From JBAVQS01 sp049694275 (lineage in GTDB: Bacteria; Chloroflexota; Anaerolineae; UBA4142; SHND01): a DNA stretch of 6,037 bases. Below the pieces are notes generated by a model, which did not search any database, had not been told where the DNA came from, and saw nothing but the letters and a program-made list of their open reading frames with translations. Shown one piece after another: positions 5,593-6,037 of the stretch (the first letter of the stretch is position 1; each line of letters opens with the position of its first letter). The DNA lies in the NCBI GenBank assembly GCA_049694275.1, contig JBAVQS010000369.1, forward strand, positions 1-6,037, given 5' to 3'. A program made the position numbers and the translations under genes.

Positions 5593-5871
5593 TTAGCTTT
5601 CGGCCTCGTCGGATGCTTCGGGGAGATCGAGTTGCTTTATGCGACCTGAAAAAGCTTTGAAAAACTTGTCCGCCATTTCCACAAGCCACACCTTGGACTG
5701 CTCGCGCTGCTCCGCATTGTCAATGAGCACGCCAGTTTTGTAGATTACAATGCGGCTACCCTTTTTGTGCTCTAGCTTTTGCCACTCGATTGTCTGCCCA
5801 ATCTCTTTCTCGATGGATTCTTTCTGCGCAAGTAATAGTTCAAAAGCATCTTTGGAACCTGGACCACGCAT
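5593..5871 (-). CDS. DUF4268-domain protein, C-terminal fragment (probable gene remnant)
   Basis: The 92 residues from the first ATG contain DAFELLLAQKESIEKEIGQT, IEWQKLEHKKGSRIVIYK, and SKVWLVEMADKFFKAF with SGRIKQLDL. This fits the C-terminal half of the DUF4268 domain as I know it; such proteins are usually several hundred residues long and are often found near restriction or other defence genes. The reading frame is open further upstream to a TAG at 5935-5937. The codons just before the ATG read SKRIGCEVYM, which looks like the next conserved strand of the same domain, yet no ATG, GTG or TTG lies in that extension (5872-5934) and no Shine-Dalgarno precedes the ATG. The likeliest reading is the tail of a decayed or frameshifted larger gene; a small standalone protein is possible. 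The stop is TAA. No biochemical role can be assigned. Confidence 0.6.
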   Translation of the reverse strand: MRGPGSKDAFELLLAQKESIEKEIGQTIEWQKLEHKKGSRIVIYKTGVLIDNAEQREQSKVWLVEMADKFFKAFSGRIKQLDLPEASDEAES

Positions 5872-6037
5872 GTAGACTTCACACCCGATACGCTTGCTAA
5901 AACTGTTGACGCTTACAGAGTTTTGATTAATTACCTAATTTTTGCCCAAATTGGGCTACAAATCGTCCAACTTTGACGTTTTGCCCTCCCGGATGGCTTT
6001 CTGCGCGAAGATGAATCTTGGCGTTCAATCTTCGAAA

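Noticed and set aside
5905..5912. GTTGACGC near the DUF4268 fragment as another arm of the hsdS-upstream repeat
   Set aside because: Only 8 bases are shared and no AACGGATA octamer is nearby, so chance is a sufficient explanation.
5944..5956. GCCCAAATTGGGC palindrome as terminator or operator
   Set aside because: It is only 13 nt, too tight to fold well, with no T-tract on the minus strand. A site this short can arise by chance.
5938..6037. Possible gene starts or ends at the right edge
   Set aside because: Several frames are open for 20-35 codons on both strands, but none has a start with a ribosome binding site or a recognisable domain. There is too little sequence to call one.

Overview
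The window looks like a chromosomal accessory segment of an uncultured Chloroflexota bacterium, probably Anaerolineae-like. This is inferred from three things. The first gene ends in a Thr/Pro linker plus a short 'LYLPFIGK' tail of the kind I associate with Chloroflexi secreted proteins. Two putative coenzyme F420-dependent enzymes are present. The gaps hold short repeats (GACCCTTCGCTACGCTCAGG-type, GCGCAAAGA tandem, CAGACCCGAAGGG hairpin) that I recall from that phylum. No marker gene settles the taxonomy.

Layout from left to right: (1) positions 1-906, plus strand, the C-terminal part of a secreted DUF4091 / GH123-like protein that enters from outside the window. (2) A convergent gap with a hairpin, then a minus-strand PPOX-class probable F420-dependent enzyme (998-1420). 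(3) A perfect 17-bp-arm hairpin (1490-1525) abutting the stop codon of hsdS (1527-2894, minus), the specificity subunit of a type I restriction-modification system. (4) A nested inverted repeat built from an octamer, AACGGATA (2912-2999). (5) An SRPBCC (START-like) gene broken by an in-frame TGA (3006-3485, minus), directly behind a DDN-family deazaflavin-dependent nitroreductase gene (3486-3890, minus). (6) Two near-identical 42-nt repeats, the second of which supplies the last codons and stop of hsdM. (7) hsdM (4082-5509, minus), the methyltransferase subunit. (8) A 9-nt tandem repeat upstream of hsdM, then a small minus-strand DUF4268 C-terminal fragment (5593-5871) that looks like the remnant of a larger gene.

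HsdM and HsdS would together form a DNA adenine methyltransferase (M2S). No hsdR is visible, so the window alone cannot say whether the system restricts DNA. The unusual point is the architecture: the expected hsdM-hsdS operon is split by about 1.2 kb carrying ddn and the broken SRPBCC gene, with repeats at each junction. The target-recognition domains of hsdS are clearly AT-richer than its conserved segments, which fits domain exchange. I see no convincing wholly new system. The strongest leads are the split operon, the repeat-derived end of HsdM, the in-frame TGA, and the octamer palindrome in front of hsdS.
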